Of a stretch of 64,000 nt of DNA, positions 8,559-17,892 are shown piece by piece. Made by a program: the position numbers and the translations under genes. The stretch is from NCBI RefSeq assembly GCF_007971525.1, contig NZ_CP042437.1, positions 3,782,001 through 3,846,000 of the forward strand, given 5' to 3'. How positions within the stretch are numbered: position 1 is the stretch's first letter; each line of letters starts with the position of its first letter. A model generated the notes under the pieces. That model was not told the origin of the DNA and did not search any database. It saw nothing but the letters and a program-made list of their open reading frames with translations. This stretch comes from Mucilaginibacter ginsenosidivorax (lineage in GTDB: Bacteria > Bacteroidota > Bacteroidia > Sphingobacteriales > Sphingobacteriaceae).

Positions 8559-10028
8559 TCACCCAAACAATTGCCCAAATACCTCTTCGATGCTGCTTAC
8601 TATTTTAATATCGATATCGTAGCGGGATAGGTCCATGCGCTTTTTATCCTGTCCGCCGGATGGGAGGTTATACTTAGAGATAAATATCTGGTTAAAGCCC
8701 AGTTTTTGTGCCTCGGCAATGCGTTGCTCTACACGGTTAACGGCCCTTATCTCACCCGACAGGCCAATTTCGCCGGCAAAACAGGTTTTAAAGGGGATAG
8801 GCATATCTTCATGAGACGATATAATGGCCGCAGCCAGGCCCAGATCGATAGCCGGATCTTCTACCCTGATACCGCCCGTAATATTCAGGAACACATCTTT
8901 AGCCGCAAGCCTGAAGCCACAGCGTTTTTCCAGTACAGCCAGCAGCATGCTCATCCGTTTGGTATCAAAGCCCGTCGCCGTACGTTGCGGGGTACCGTAG
9001 GCTGATGCGCTTACCAATGCCTGGGTTTCTATCAGCATGGGCCTCATGCCCTCTAAAGTGGCCGATATGGTGATGCCGCTCAGCGGTTCGTCGCGGTGCG
9101 ATAGCAGGATCTCGGAAGGGTTGGATACTTCCCGCAGCCCTTCGCCCATCATTTCGTAAATGCCCAACTCAGATGCCGAGCCAAAACGGTTTTTTATCGT
9201 GCGCAGGATGCGGTAAACATGGTGCCTGTCGCCTTCAAATTGCAGCACTGTATCAACCATGTGTTCCAGTATTTTAGGGCCGGCAATTGCGCCGTCTTTG
9301 GTAATATGCCCTATCAGGAATACCGGGGTCGAGGTTTCTTTGGCAAAGCGCAGCATTTCGGCGGTACACTCCCGTACCTGCGATACGCTCCCCGGGGTGG
9401 ATTCAATGTGCGATGAATGCAGGGTTTGGATAGAATCTATCACCACCAAATCGGGCTCCAGCGCCTCTATTTGCTTAAATATGTTTTGGGTAGATGTTTC
9501 GCAAAGTACATAGCAGGAGCCTCCGATTTCGGATTTCGGATGTTCGATTTCGGATTTAGAATTCAGAATTTGATTTTTAGCATTTCCCCCGTCGGGGGCT
9601 AATCTTTCCGCTCTCATCTTAATCTGCCTTTCACTTTCCTCGCCCGATACATAAAGCACCTTCAGTTTCGGCATATTTAGCGCCAGTTGCAGCATTAGGG
9701 TTGATTTACCTATACCAGGCTCTCCGCCAATAAGCACCAGCGAACCAGCTACTATACCACCCCCCAAAACACGGTTAAATTCCTTATCCGGCGTAAGTAC
9801 CCTGTCTTCTTCGTTAAAAGTAATATCTGCTACCTGCACGGGCTTGTTGGCGCGTTGCTGGGTATTGGATGTTACCTTCCAGGTGGGTACAGCATTGCTG
9901 GCGTTGCCCTTTTCTATAATTTCTTCTACAAAAGTATTCCATTGCTGGCACGATGGGCATTTGCCCAACCATTTGGGCGATTCGAAGCCGCAGCTTTGGC
10001 AGAAATAGGCAATTTTAGTTTTGGCCAT
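8559..10028 (-). CDS. radA: DNA repair protein RadA (Sms) with an in-frame insert
   Basis: A 489-aa RadA. It has an N-terminal zinc finger (Cys10, 13, 24, 27), a RecA-like ATPase with Walker A GGEPGIGKST, the RadA signature KNRFG, and a C-terminal Lon-like S5 domain (GGIRVEDPAIDLGLAAAI). RadA drives branch migration and processing of recombination intermediates. Residues about 147-169 (sequence 9521-9590) are a low-complexity insert read from repeats of CCGAAATC-type words. They sit between MRAERLAPDGG and SCYVLCETSTQNIF, where other RadA proteins are contiguous as far as I recall. The insert is in frame and the flanking motifs are intact, so the protein is probably functional. Confidence 0.95.
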   Translation of the reverse strand: MAKTKIAYFCQSCGFESPKWLGKCPSCQQWNTFVEEIIEKGNASNAVPTWKVTSNTQQRANKPVQVADITFNEEDRVLTPDKEFNRVLGGGIVAGSLVLIGGEPGIGKSTLMLQLALNMPKLKVLYVSGEESERQIKMRAERLAPDGGNAKNQILNSKSEIEHPKSEIGGSCYVLCETSTQNIFKQIEALEPDLVVIDSIQTLHSSHIESTPGSVSQVRECTAEMLRFAKETSTPVFLIGHITKDGAIAGPKILEHMVDTVLQFEGDRHHVYRILRTIKNRFGSASELGIYEMMGEGLREVSNPSEILLSHRDEPLSGITISATLEGMRPMLIETQALVSASAYGTPQRTATGFDTKRMSMLLAVLEKRCGFRLAAKDVFLNITGGIRVEDPAIDLGLAAAIISSHEDMPIPFKTCFAGEIGLSGEIRAVNRVEQRIAEAQKLGFNQIFISKYNLPSGGQDKKRMDLSRYDIDIKIVSSIEEVFGQLFG

Positions 10029-10525
10029 GGAGATTCAGATATGCAGATTTTAAATTTCAGATATGCAGATGATGCAATTTGCATTGTATATACAAATATG
10101 CCAATAAGTTTACTTGTTTGCTAATTTATTTAGTAATTATTGTTGGCGCTCTTTATTTTAGACCCGCGAATACGTATGTAATTAAAAACGATTTAGCAAA
10201 GAACTGTTTAACATACCGTAGACTGGCTGGTAAATAGCTGCCCCATGTAAGCAATAATCCAGGAAAAAACGGATAGTGATGCCCTAACTATTTCCCCTAT
10301 AAAAAACATACAGCTTCCAAAGAATATAACATCGGGATAATGCCAGTTAAAGAGGCTTTAATGACTTTGTCGCATTATACCCTTAATTTGTCATAAACCG
10401 GGCTAGCGGCAATGGTATTTATCTTATAGCTTTGTTTTTGGACAAAATGATAACCGGGAGTAGCCGTTATCATCACAAATAATTAACTATTTTTAAACCA
10501 ACCTAAAAACACCGCTTACCCATCC
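10029..10525. other. Gene-free region between radA and DUF1569 gene
   Basis: This stretch of about 500 bp has no convincing coding frame on either strand. Near radA it holds short repeated words (ATTCAGATATGCAGATTT and variants) of the kind found in several gaps of this window. A TAGCTTTG box at 10427-10434 could serve the gene at 10526. Confidence 0.5.
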
Positions 10526-10969
10526 ATGAAAACCATTTTTGACAAAGCCACCCGTGCCGAAATTATTGACCGTATAGGCACCCTCAACGAAAGCAGCACC
10601 GCTCAATGGGGCAAAATGACCGTTTACCAGATGCTGAAACATTGCAGCCTATGGGAAGAAATGGTATTGGGTAAAACTATGTACAAACAATCGTTCATTG
10701 GGAAGCTGTTTGGCAAAATGGCCTTGAAAGGCATGCTAAAAGACGATAGCCCTGTCAAAAAAAACATGCCTACTGTGCCCGGGTTTAACATTACCGGCAC
10801 GGGCGACGTGGAGGCCGAAAAAGCCAAATGGATAGAACTGATACATGAGGAAGAAAATTTTGCCAATCACAATTTTGTACACCCTTTTTTTGGCAAAATG
10901 ACCAAAGAGCAAATAGGCTGCTTTGCCTACAAACACATTGATCATCATTTGAGGCAGTTTGGCGCATAA
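10526..10969 (+). CDS. DUF1569 (DinB-like) protein
   Basis: A 147-aa cytoplasmic protein with the layout of DUF1569, a four-helix family related to DinB. The N-terminus reads FDKATRAEIIDRIGTLNESS, then WGKMTVYQMLKHCSLWEEM. The C-terminus holds HPFFGKMTKEQIGCFAYKHI and then DHHLRQFG. Conserved histidines (KHC, FVHPFFG, KHIDHHLRQ) could coordinate a metal, as in DinB-fold enzymes. The biological role is not known. It appears to be a single-gene unit with its own upstream region. Confidence 0.8.
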   Translation: MKTIFDKATRAEIIDRIGTLNESSTAQWGKMTVYQMLKHCSLWEEMVLGKTMYKQSFIGKLFGKMALKGMLKDDSPVKKNMPTVPGFNITGTGDVEAEKAKWIELIHEEENFANHNFVHPFFGKMTKEQIGCFAYKHIDHHLRQFGA

Positions 10970-11021
10970 ACGTTGTTTCCCGATGACTTGTGTACTGGCG
11001 GGTATCCGGCGGCTTTCCTGA

Positions 11022-11090
11022 GGTACGAAGGATCTATCAGCCGTGCACGACCGATAGAAAAGTTCGCGAATAGATCCTTCACTACGTTCA
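11022..11090. repeat. Palindromic intergenic repeat
   Basis: GAAGGATCTAT at 11027-11037 is perfectly repeated in inverted form as ATAGATCCTTC at 11070-11080. The outer CTGA/TTCAG words extend the symmetry. It lies in the gap between a DUF1569 gene and a convergent gene, and resembles the REP-like elements scattered through Sphingobacteriaceae genomes. Confidence 0.6.
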
Positions 11091-11234
11091 GGATGACAGT
11101 TCTCTTATTGTATGTCATTCCCCCTTCAGAATTTCACGAAATTTTACAACTCAGTATGACAGTCTTCTTTACAATGTATTTCCCCTTGTCAACTTTGGGA
11201 ATCCTTACGACTCGGGGCAACTTTTTAGGGTATA

Positions 11235-12242
11235 TTATTCCTGCTCCGGTTTCTTTGGCAGGGTTTTTATATTGAATTTGGGCTTGTAGGCAGGTTTTGC
11301 GGCCGGCGTTTCCTGGGTGGGTTCATCGGCGCTTGCTTCGGGTTGTGATGGTGTAACTGGCCCGGCGGGCACTTCCGGTGCTGGGGTTGCCTCCTCTTCT
11401 GCAATTGGTTTCGGCTTCATCATGGCCGCGTTGAAACGGGGCTTAAATCCCGGCTTTGCAGCGGGTGTTGCCGTGGGTTCAACAGGCATTTCTTCTTTTT
11501 CTTCCGGTTTTTCTGCAGTGGGCTCAGTTCCTTCAACGGGTTTTGGCTTCATCATGGCCGCGTTAAACCGTGGCTTAAAGCCTGACTTGGCAATAGGCGT
11601 TTCGGGGGCTGCTGCTATTGGTTGTTCTTTTACTTCCGGCGTATCGGCAGGGGCTTCGCTTTCTTCGGTAGGCTTTGGTTTTACCATTGCTGCATTAAAC
11701 CGTGGTTTAAAACCAGCGGGCTTGGTAGCAGGCGTTTCTGTGGGCGGTGTAACTCCTCCATCGGCAACATCCGGCTTTTGTTCAATAGCGCCTGCGCCTT
11801 CAGCCGCTTTGGGTCTTACCATGCCCGGGTTAAAACGCGGCTTAAATGCCGGTTTGGGTGCTGTATTTTCTGTTGGCGTTGATGCTTCTGCGGGTTTTGT
11901 TTCTTCAATTGCTTCGTCAACTGGTTTTGGTGGTACCGCTGTAGCCCTGAATTTTGGTGTAAACCCAATTTTAGGTGGCGGCGTGTTGCCGGGCTCTATC
12001 AGGCTTTCGGTAATAGTTTGCTCGGCCAATGGGTTGGCAATGTGAACCCGTTCGGTTTTAACTTCAGGCGCTAAAGGGAACCGGCGCCTTAATTTATTAA
12101 ACCAGTATTTTTTGCTATGGTCAAAACTTTTCTCGCCCATTTGCTCAAAGTGGTCTTTAAATTCCGAAAACAACAATCCCTCGGCCACTTGTAAAGCAGC
12201 AAGGTCAATTCTTTTCTTTTTAAAAAACTCTTCGAATAGCAT
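11235..12242 (-). CDS. Pro/Ala/Glu-rich repeat protein with conserved N-terminus
   Basis: A 335-aa protein of unknown function. Residues 1-60 form a charged helical domain (EEFFKKKRIDLAALQVAEGL, then FSEFKDHFEQMGEKSF) that looks structured. From about residue 85 on it is low-complexity, with six spaced copies of a basic motif related to GFKPRFNAAMMKPKP, separated by Glu/Pro/Thr/Ala linkers. No signal peptide is seen, so it is cytoplasmic. The repeats could be tandem binding sites for a nucleic acid or an acidic partner, but this is only inferred. A DUF2442-like gene lies upstream on the same strand, about 90 bp away. Confidence 0.7.
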   Translation of the reverse strand: MLFEEFFKKKRIDLAALQVAEGLLFSEFKDHFEQMGEKSFDHSKKYWFNKLRRRFPLAPEVKTERVHIANPLAEQTITESLIEPGNTPPPKIGFTPKFRATAVPPKPVDEAIEETKPAEASTPTENTAPKPAFKPRFNPGMVRPKAAEGAGAIEQKPDVADGGVTPPTETPATKPAGFKPRFNAAMVKPKPTEESEAPADTPEVKEQPIAAAPETPIAKSGFKPRFNAAMMKPKPVEGTEPTAEKPEEKEEMPVEPTATPAAKPGFKPRFNAAMMKPKPIAEEEATPAPEVPAGPVTPSQPEASADEPTQETPAAKPAYKPKFNIKTLPKKPEQE

Positions 12243-12330
12243 AGGAATTAGATGTTAGAATCAAGAGCCAGGAATCAAGACAAATCGCCCGCATTCAAAA
12301 CTCTTGACTCCTGGTTCTTGTATCTTGACT

Positions 12331-12546
12331 CTATAAAGTCACGTCCACATCCAATTGATTAAAATGGATGCCTTTATCTGTTTGTTTCCAGTCTTCGCGT
12401 TCTTCATCAGTAGCGTTCATCAGCTTAGGAAACCACTCCAGCGGAAAAGCTTGTTGCTTACCATCGGGTTTTTCAACAAAAAGCAGGCCGTTAGCAAAGC
12501 TTACCTTTACTTTTTTTTCTTCCTTACGTGAACTGAATAGTGGCAT
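12331..12546 (-). CDS. Small DUF2442-like protein
   Basis: A 71-aa protein. Its order of a short strand pair (VKVSFANGLLFVEKPDGKQQ), the FPLEWFPKLMNATDEERE segment and a closing GIHFNQLDVDV strand fits DUF2442, a small family whose members bind DNA or act as antitoxin-like partners in some cases. No toxin gene is adjacent. It lies between yebC and the Pro-rich repeat protein on the same strand, each separated by about 90-110 bp filled with repeated words. Confidence 0.7.
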   Translation of the reverse strand: MPLFSSRKEEKKVKVSFANGLLFVEKPDGKQQAFPLEWFPKLMNATDEEREDWKQTDKGIHFNQLDVDVTL

Positions 12547-12654
12547 GTTTTTTATTTTGAGAATTTGAAAATGAAAAAGCGCTATTGATTTGAAAATTAT
12601 TACCTTATCAAACCATCTTCAAATTTTCAAATCCTCAAATTTTCAAATCAAACC

Positions 12655-13380
12655 TTACTCCGCCATATTATGGTACACCGCCTGTACGTCGTCGTCCTCT
12701 TCCAAACGGTCAATCAGTTTCATGATATCAACAACCTGTTCTTCGGTTACTTCGTGGAAAGATTGCGGTACGCGCTCCAGTTTGGCCGATTTTACTTCAA
12801 CTCCGGCTTCTTCCAGGGCTTTCTGCATTTTTCCAAAATCTTCAAACGCAGTGTGGATAACGCCGATATCCTTTCCTTCTTCATCTGCTTCAACAAACAG
12901 GTCTTCCAGGCCGGCATCAATCAGTTCAAACTCTAATTCTTCCAGGTCGCGGTCGCCCGGCTCAAAGGTAAATACCGATTTGCGGGTGAAAATAAAATCC
13001 AACGAGCCGGTTTTCCCCAGCGAGCCGCCATATTTGGTAAAATAGCTGCGCACGTTGGCAACAGTACGGTTGGTATTATCGGTAGCTGTTTCAACCAAAA
13101 CAGCAACGCCATAAGGTGCATAGCCTTCATATACAAGCTCTTCGTAATCTTTTTCGTCGCGGCTGCTTGCACGTTTTATGGCGGCTTCCACGCGGTCTTT
13201 AGGCATATTTACTGCCTTGGCGTTTTGCACCGCGGTACGCAGGCGCGAGTTGGTATTTACATCGCCACCACCTGCTTTTACGGCCATTACAATTTCTTTC
13301 CCTAAACGGGTAAACTGCACCGCCATTTTGGCCCAGCGCTTAAACTTTCTTTCTTTGCGGAATTCAAATGCTCTTCCCAT
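12655..13380 (-). CDS. yebC: YebC/PmpR-family protein
   Basis: A 241-aa YebC-family protein. It begins MGRAFEFRKERKFKRWAKMA and has the conserved NMPKDRVEAAIKRA and EGYAPYGVAVLVE segments. The acidic C-terminal domain ends in RLEEDDDVQAVYHN. Members were described as transcriptional regulators and more recently as translation factors that help ribosomes through proline-rich stretches. The adjacent gene at 11235-12242 encodes a strongly Pro-rich protein, which may be coincidence. The length is typical and all family blocks are present. Confidence 0.94.
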   Translation of the reverse strand: MGRAFEFRKERKFKRWAKMAVQFTRLGKEIVMAVKAGGGDVNTNSRLRTAVQNAKAVNMPKDRVEAAIKRASSRDEKDYEELVYEGYAPYGVAVLVETATDNTNRTVANVRSYFTKYGGSLGKTGSLDFIFTRKSVFTFEPGDRDLEELEFELIDAGLEDLFVEADEEGKDIGVIHTAFEDFGKMQKALEEAGVEVKSAKLERVPQSFHEVTEEQVVDIMKLIDRLEEDDDVQAVYHNMAE

Positions 13381-13434
13381 AACTTTTTTAGTTCATTGTT
13401 AAGGTTCATGGTTTACGGCTGCTGCCATAAAAAA

Positions 13435-13468
13435 GAACCCGTTGTATGCCTTGTTATACAGCGGGTTC
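13435..13468 (-). terminator. Hairpin with T-run upstream of yebC
   Basis: GAACCCG and CGGGTTC close a stem extended by GTTGTAT/ATACAGC-type pairing, with CTTTTTTA after it on the minus strand. It lies 55 bp before yebC, so it would end a short upstream transcript or act as a leader hairpin. No gene is seen upstream on that strand. Confidence 0.4.
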
Positions 13469-13652
13469 AAATATAATATTGTTTTTTTTAACGGCTGAAT
13501 AAAAATCCAGAATTGGGTGTGTCCTTTTTTGTGTTGTAAGGGGATCATTATGTAACCCCGAGCACCGCATGAGCCACCGGGATTGTCGGCCTCCCGCCTA
13601 AATAAAAAACAAAATCATGTAACGATAATAGCGCAGCCTATGTCTTATAGTT

Positions 13653-16106
13653 ATGATGAAACCGATACGATTATTTCTGTTGCCCTTATTCACGTTATTA
13701 CTATTCAACTTTGTACAGGCGCAAACGCCGGGTGCCAGAATTTCAGGATTTATTTTAGATGATACTAAGAAACCACTTGATGGCGCAACCGTTATTTTAC
13801 TTGCCGCAAAAGATTCAAGCGTGGTAAGCACCCAGCTTGTTAACCCGGATGGTGGCTTCGTATTTAAAAATGTAAAGGATAATACCTACCTTATTAAGGC
13901 TACTTATATTGGTTATAAAACTTACCAAAGCATTCCCGTGATTGTAAACCAGCAAAAACCGGTTAATTTGCCCCCGTTTATTTTATCGCTGGCAGGCAAA
14001 AGGTTAAATGAGGTAGCAATAACTGCCAAAAAATCATATGTACAACAAAAAATTGACCGTACCGTGGTTAACGTTGGTGCATTGATATCAAACACAGGAG
14101 CCAGCGCTTTAGAGGTATTGGCAAAAACACCCGGCGTACAGGTAGATGCCGAAGGCAATATTACTTTTAAGGGAAAAAGCGGAGTAATGGTGATGATTGA
14201 TGATAAACCAACCTATCTTTCGGCTGCAAACCTTGCAACTTACCTGCGTTCGTTACCGTCATCGTCATTAGACCAGATAGAACTGATGGATAACCCGCCG
14301 GCCAAATATGATGCCGCGGGAAATGCGGGCGTTATTAATATAAAAACAAAAAAAAATACCACCCGGGGATTTAACGCCGTGGTTTCGGCAAATTACGCAC
14401 TTGGTTTTTATGGCCGTACAGATGAAAGCATCAACATGAATTATCGGGTAGATAAAATTAATATTTTTGCCAACCTTGCTTATAACAAGCAAAAAACTTT
14501 CAGACGGCTGGAAATTGACCGCGATTATTTTGACGCCAATGGAGATAGAACCTCTTCTTTAAAAGACATCTCCTATTTCAGGCCCTCCGGTAACAACACC
14601 AATATTAAAGCCGGAATGGACTTCTACTCATCGCCAAAAACTACATGGGGTTTGGTATTTACAGGGGATATATCGCGTGACCACGACAGCAGCCCGGTAT
14701 ACAGCTTATTATATGGCAAAAGTGGCGGGTTGGATTCAACCATAAATACCCTGAATACATCCACCAATAAGTTTGACAGCAAGGGTATAAACCTAAACTA
14801 TACCCATAAGTTTGATAGCACAGGCCGTACACTTACATTCGACCTGGATTATATCCACGATGCCGCCGGCAGCAACCAACTGTTTGTAAACAATACCTTT
14901 TTGCCCGATGGCACGTTAACAAATTCACAAACGCTGACTGATAATTTGCCATCCACCATCAACATTTACTCGGCAAAGGCCGATTACGCCCATCCGCTTA
15001 AGGGCAAAGCCAAGCTGGAGGCCGGGGTTAAAAGCAGCTATGTAAGTACAGATAACGCGGCCAATTATTTTAACGTGGTTGATAATGTAAGCACTATTGA
15101 TTACAACAACACCAACCGGTTTTTATATAAAGAAAACATAAATGCAGGTTATGTTAATTTCAACAAAACCCTGGGCCGGTTTTCATTACAAACCGGCTTG
15201 CGGGCCGAGAATACCAACGGATCGGGCCATCAGTTGGGGAATGCCCAAAAGGCCGATTCATCGTTTGTTAAACATTATACCAACTTGTTCCCAACGGCGT
15301 ATTTTTCTTACAACCTGGATACAGCCGGCCACAATGTGCTGGTTATGTCGTATGGCCGCCGCATTGGAAGGCCCAGCTACGGAAGCTTAAATCCGTTTAC
15401 GTTTTTTGTAGATAAGTTCACGTATTTTTCGGGCAACCCTTTTCTTAAATCGCAGTTTACCGATAATTATAAGCTGGCCTATAGTTTCAAAAGCCTTTTT
15501 ACCGTTGCGCTTGCCTATAATTACACTACCGATGTTCAGGGCGAAACCATTCACAACAGCAACAACGTGTTCATCAGCACCCAGGGTAACATAGGGCGCC
15601 AAAAAACAATCAACCTGTCGGCCAACAGCAACTTTCAGCCGGCCAAATGGTGGTCGGTTAACTTATATGCCGAGGTTTATAAAAATACTTACCAGGGGGC
15701 GTTTTACACCGGGTACCTTAATCAATCGCAATACACATTTTCGGGCAATGGCAACAACCAGTTCACCATATCCAAAACATGGAGCGCCGAATTAAGTGGT
15801 TTTTATGATAACGGGGGCACATACGGCCAGTTTGTTGTACTACCCAAGGGAATGCTTAATGCTGCCATTCAGAAAAAAATATTGAACAATAAAGGTACTA
15901 TTAAGTTAAATGCGCGCGATATTTTTCACACGTTCAGGCCAAGTGGCACCATTACTAATATTGTGGGCGCCAATGCAAACTTTCATAACTTTTTAGATAC
16001 CAGGGTAGCCACACTTGCATTTACCTATAGCTTTGGTAAGCTAACCAACACACCCCAAAAACGTGATACCGGCGGCGCCGAGAGCGAACAAGGCAGGGCG
16101 CATTAA
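13653..16106 (+). CDS. TonB-receptor-like outer membrane beta-barrel protein
   Basis: An 817-aa outer-membrane protein. It has a signal peptide (LFLLPLFTLLLFNFVQAQ) and a CarboxypepD_reg beta-sandwich at about 25-110 (ARISGFILDDTKKPLDGATV). A plug-like region covers about 115-230 (NTGASALEVLAKTPGVQVDA, then MDNPPAKYDAAGNAGVINIK), and the large barrel ends in LAFTYSFGKL. This is the layout of Bacteroidota OMP_b-brl_3 proteins, which are related to TonB-dependent receptors. No SusD partner follows, so it is not a classic polysaccharide locus. The last 15 residues are polar and would be periplasmic. Confidence 0.88.
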   Translation: MMKPIRLFLLPLFTLLLFNFVQAQTPGARISGFILDDTKKPLDGATVILLAAKDSSVVSTQLVNPDGGFVFKNVKDNTYLIKATYIGYKTYQSIPVIVNQQKPVNLPPFILSLAGKRLNEVAITAKKSYVQQKIDRTVVNVGALISNTGASALEVLAKTPGVQVDAEGNITFKGKSGVMVMIDDKPTYLSAANLATYLRSLPSSSLDQIELMDNPPAKYDAAGNAGVINIKTKKNTTRGFNAVVSANYALGFYGRTDESINMNYRVDKINIFANLAYNKQKTFRRLEIDRDYFDANGDRTSSLKDISYFRPSGNNTNIKAGMDFYSSPKTTWGLVFTGDISRDHDSSPVYSLLYGKSGGLDSTINTLNTSTNKFDSKGINLNYTHKFDSTGRTLTFDLDYIHDAAGSNQLFVNNTFLPDGTLTNSQTLTDNLPSTINIYSAKADYAHPLKGKAKLEAGVKSSYVSTDNAANYFNVVDNVSTIDYNNTNRFLYKENINAGYVNFNKTLGRFSLQTGLRAENTNGSGHQLGNAQKADSSFVKHYTNLFPTAYFSYNLDTAGHNVLVMSYGRRIGRPSYGSLNPFTFFVDKFTYFSGNPFLKSQFTDNYKLAYSFKSLFTVALAYNYTTDVQGETIHNSNNVFISTQGNIGRQKTINLSANSNFQPAKWWSVNLYAEVYKNTYQGAFYTGYLNQSQYTFSGNGNNQFTISKTWSAELSGFYDNGGTYGQFVVLPKGMLNAAIQKKILNNKGTIKLNARDIFHTFRPSGTITNIVGANANFHNFLDTRVATLAFTYSFGKLTNTPQKRDTGGAESEQGRAH

Positions 16107-16713
16107 GTGGTCTGTCTGCCTGGGAATTTCCAATGCTATTAAGTTAAGAGAAATATTAAAAAGTTTATTTCGCACAAAGACGCCGGGACGGTAAGAAAAG
16201 TTAAAAAGATGACCACACTTTGGTGAGTTGTCTTATACGTGTTCCGAAGAGATAAAAAGTGGGGGAACGTGCGATTCCTTCCTTGGGGAAGGAGGAGGTA
16301 GGGGTTAAATCAGGAGTAAACAGGCGCATTTACGGCCACGCGGCGATACCCCTCCGTGGGGCGACTGTGTGTACACATCTTTTTAGTTAAATAAAGTTGT
16401 CATTTCGAACGAGCCAGAGGTGGAATTGAGTAGGCGGGGCGAGGAGAAATTCGACGCTTTTCATCACAACGGCCTTTTCGAAGTGCTGGGTGTAGAAGAT
16501 TTCTCCTCGTTCCTCGTTCGAAATGACAAAAGTGCCATTCTATAGTAGAATGAAAAGATGTGGGTACATGGTAGCCTCCCGTGGGGAGGGAACTAAAAAT
16601 CTTTCGAACACTCATAGAGACAACTCCAACAACAGCTGGAGGGAAACCCTGGGCACGGAAACCTACCACAAACCTTTCGCCTTTTACCTTTATCCTTTTG
16701 CCTACAGAATCCC
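16107..16713. other. Gene-free repeat-rich gap
   Basis: This 600-bp gap between a barrel-protein gene and a convergent dehydrogenase gene has no credible coding frame. It contains words of the type CCTTCCTTGGGGAAGG and CCTCCGTGGGG plus the 133-bp palindromic repeat listed separately. It looks like a landing zone for REP-like elements. Confidence 0.6.
16397..16529. repeat. 133-bp palindromic REP/MITE-like element
   Basis: A perfect 17-bp inverted repeat, TTGTCATTTCGAACGAG at 16397-16413 and its complement at 16513-16529, bounds a 99-bp interior. The interior itself has GGAGAAAT / ATTTCTCC pairing. The ends match intergenic palindromes I associate with Sphingobacteriaceae chromosomes. Confidence 0.75.
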
Positions 16714-17667
16714 CTAAAGCACCCGCTTCAAATTGTCCAGCATATCGGCGGTCATTTTGGGCAGGTCGTATTCCAGTTTCCAGCCCCAGTCTTGCTGTGC
16801 GCTGCTGTCGTCAATTGATTTGGGCCAGCTATCGGCAATGGCTTGGCGTGGGTCGGTATCTGTATAGCTTATCTCGAACGCGGGGATGTGCTTTTTAATT
16901 TCTTGGGCCAGTTGCGTTGGCGTAAAGCTGATGCCGGCCAGATTGTATGACGAGCGGATTTTAATTTGCCCGGCCGGTGCATCCATGAGGCTGATGGTAG
17001 CCCTGATGGCATCTTCCATATACATCATTGGTAGGGCGGTATCTGCCGAAAGGAAGCTTTCGTATTTGCCAGTCTTTAATGCCTCGTGAAATATGTGCAC
17101 CGCGTAATCTGTGGTGCCACCACCGGGCGAGGCCTTCCAGCCGATAAGGCCAGGGTAGCGGATGCTGCGCACATCAACACCATATTTTTCAAAATAATAC
17201 TCGCACCAGCGTTCGCCGGCCAGTTTGCTAAAGCCATATACCGTGTTGGGGTCCATTACACAATACTGAGGCGTATTGTACTGCGGCGAGTGCGGGCCAA
17301 AAACAGCAATAGAGCTTGGCCAAAATACTTTGGCAGTTTTAAACTCTACAGCAAAATCAAGCACGTGGATAAGCCCCGTCATGTTTAAATCCCAGGCCAT
17401 TTTTGGCTTTTTTTCGCCTACGGCCGATAGGATGGCAGCCAGCAGGTAAACCTGGGTGGGGCGGTGTTTATCAAATATGTGGTGCAGGTTATGTTTATCA
17501 AGCACATTTACAATTTCAAAGGGGCCGCTGTTGCGGATGGCGTAGGTAGGATCGTTAATATCGGAGGCGATTACATTTTCGGCACCGTGAATGCCGCGTA
17601 ATGCCATAACCAATTCGGTACCAATTTGACCATTGGCACCAATCACTAAAATTTTTTCAGTCATCAA
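16714..17667 (-). CDS. NAD-dependent epimerase/dehydratase, likely SDR-type L-threonine 3-dehydrogenase
   Basis: A 317-aa extended short-chain dehydrogenase. It has the Rossmann motif VIGANGQIGTEL (GxxGxxG) near residue 8. The catalytic Ser and Tyr-x3-Lys appear in VFWPSSIAVFG and VYGFSKLAGE, followed by RYPGLIGWKASPGGGTTDYA. The last segment is characteristic of the SDR-type threonine dehydrogenases that oxidise L-threonine to 2-amino-3-ketobutyrate with NAD+. A UDP-sugar epimerase is less likely because of this motif. No kbl (glycine acetyltransferase) gene is adjacent. It is transcribed towards the repeat-rich gap. Confidence 0.85.
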   Translation of the reverse strand: MMTEKILVIGANGQIGTELVMALRGIHGAENVIASDINDPTYAIRNSGPFEIVNVLDKHNLHHIFDKHRPTQVYLLAAILSAVGEKKPKMAWDLNMTGLIHVLDFAVEFKTAKVFWPSSIAVFGPHSPQYNTPQYCVMDPNTVYGFSKLAGERWCEYYFEKYGVDVRSIRYPGLIGWKASPGGGTTDYAVHIFHEALKTGKYESFLSADTALPMMYMEDAIRATISLMDAPAGQIKIRSSYNLAGISFTPTQLAQEIKKHIPAFEISYTDTDPRQAIADSWPKSIDDSSAQQDWGWKLEYDLPKMTADMLDNLKRVL

Positions 17668-17892
17668 CTTTTAGTTTTGGCAAATGTAGGAATTTGCCTG
17701 AAAAATTAACCCTTACTTAAGCTGTTTACGCAAACGATTGATCAAAATAGTATCAGGTTGCCAGGGCAAGTATTAAGTCGCAAGTATCAAGTATTAAGAC
17801 AGCAGTTGAAGGTCCGAATCAAAAAAGTCTTGATACTCCCCTTAACGTAGTAAAAACAAGTCGAGATTCCAGTTCGCTGTGGCCCCATGCTG

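Noticed and set aside
11317-12045. A 242-codon + strand frame antisense to the Pro-rich repeat protein
   Set aside because: It is the low-complexity shadow of the minus-strand repeat gene, which has a structured N-terminus and a sensible start.
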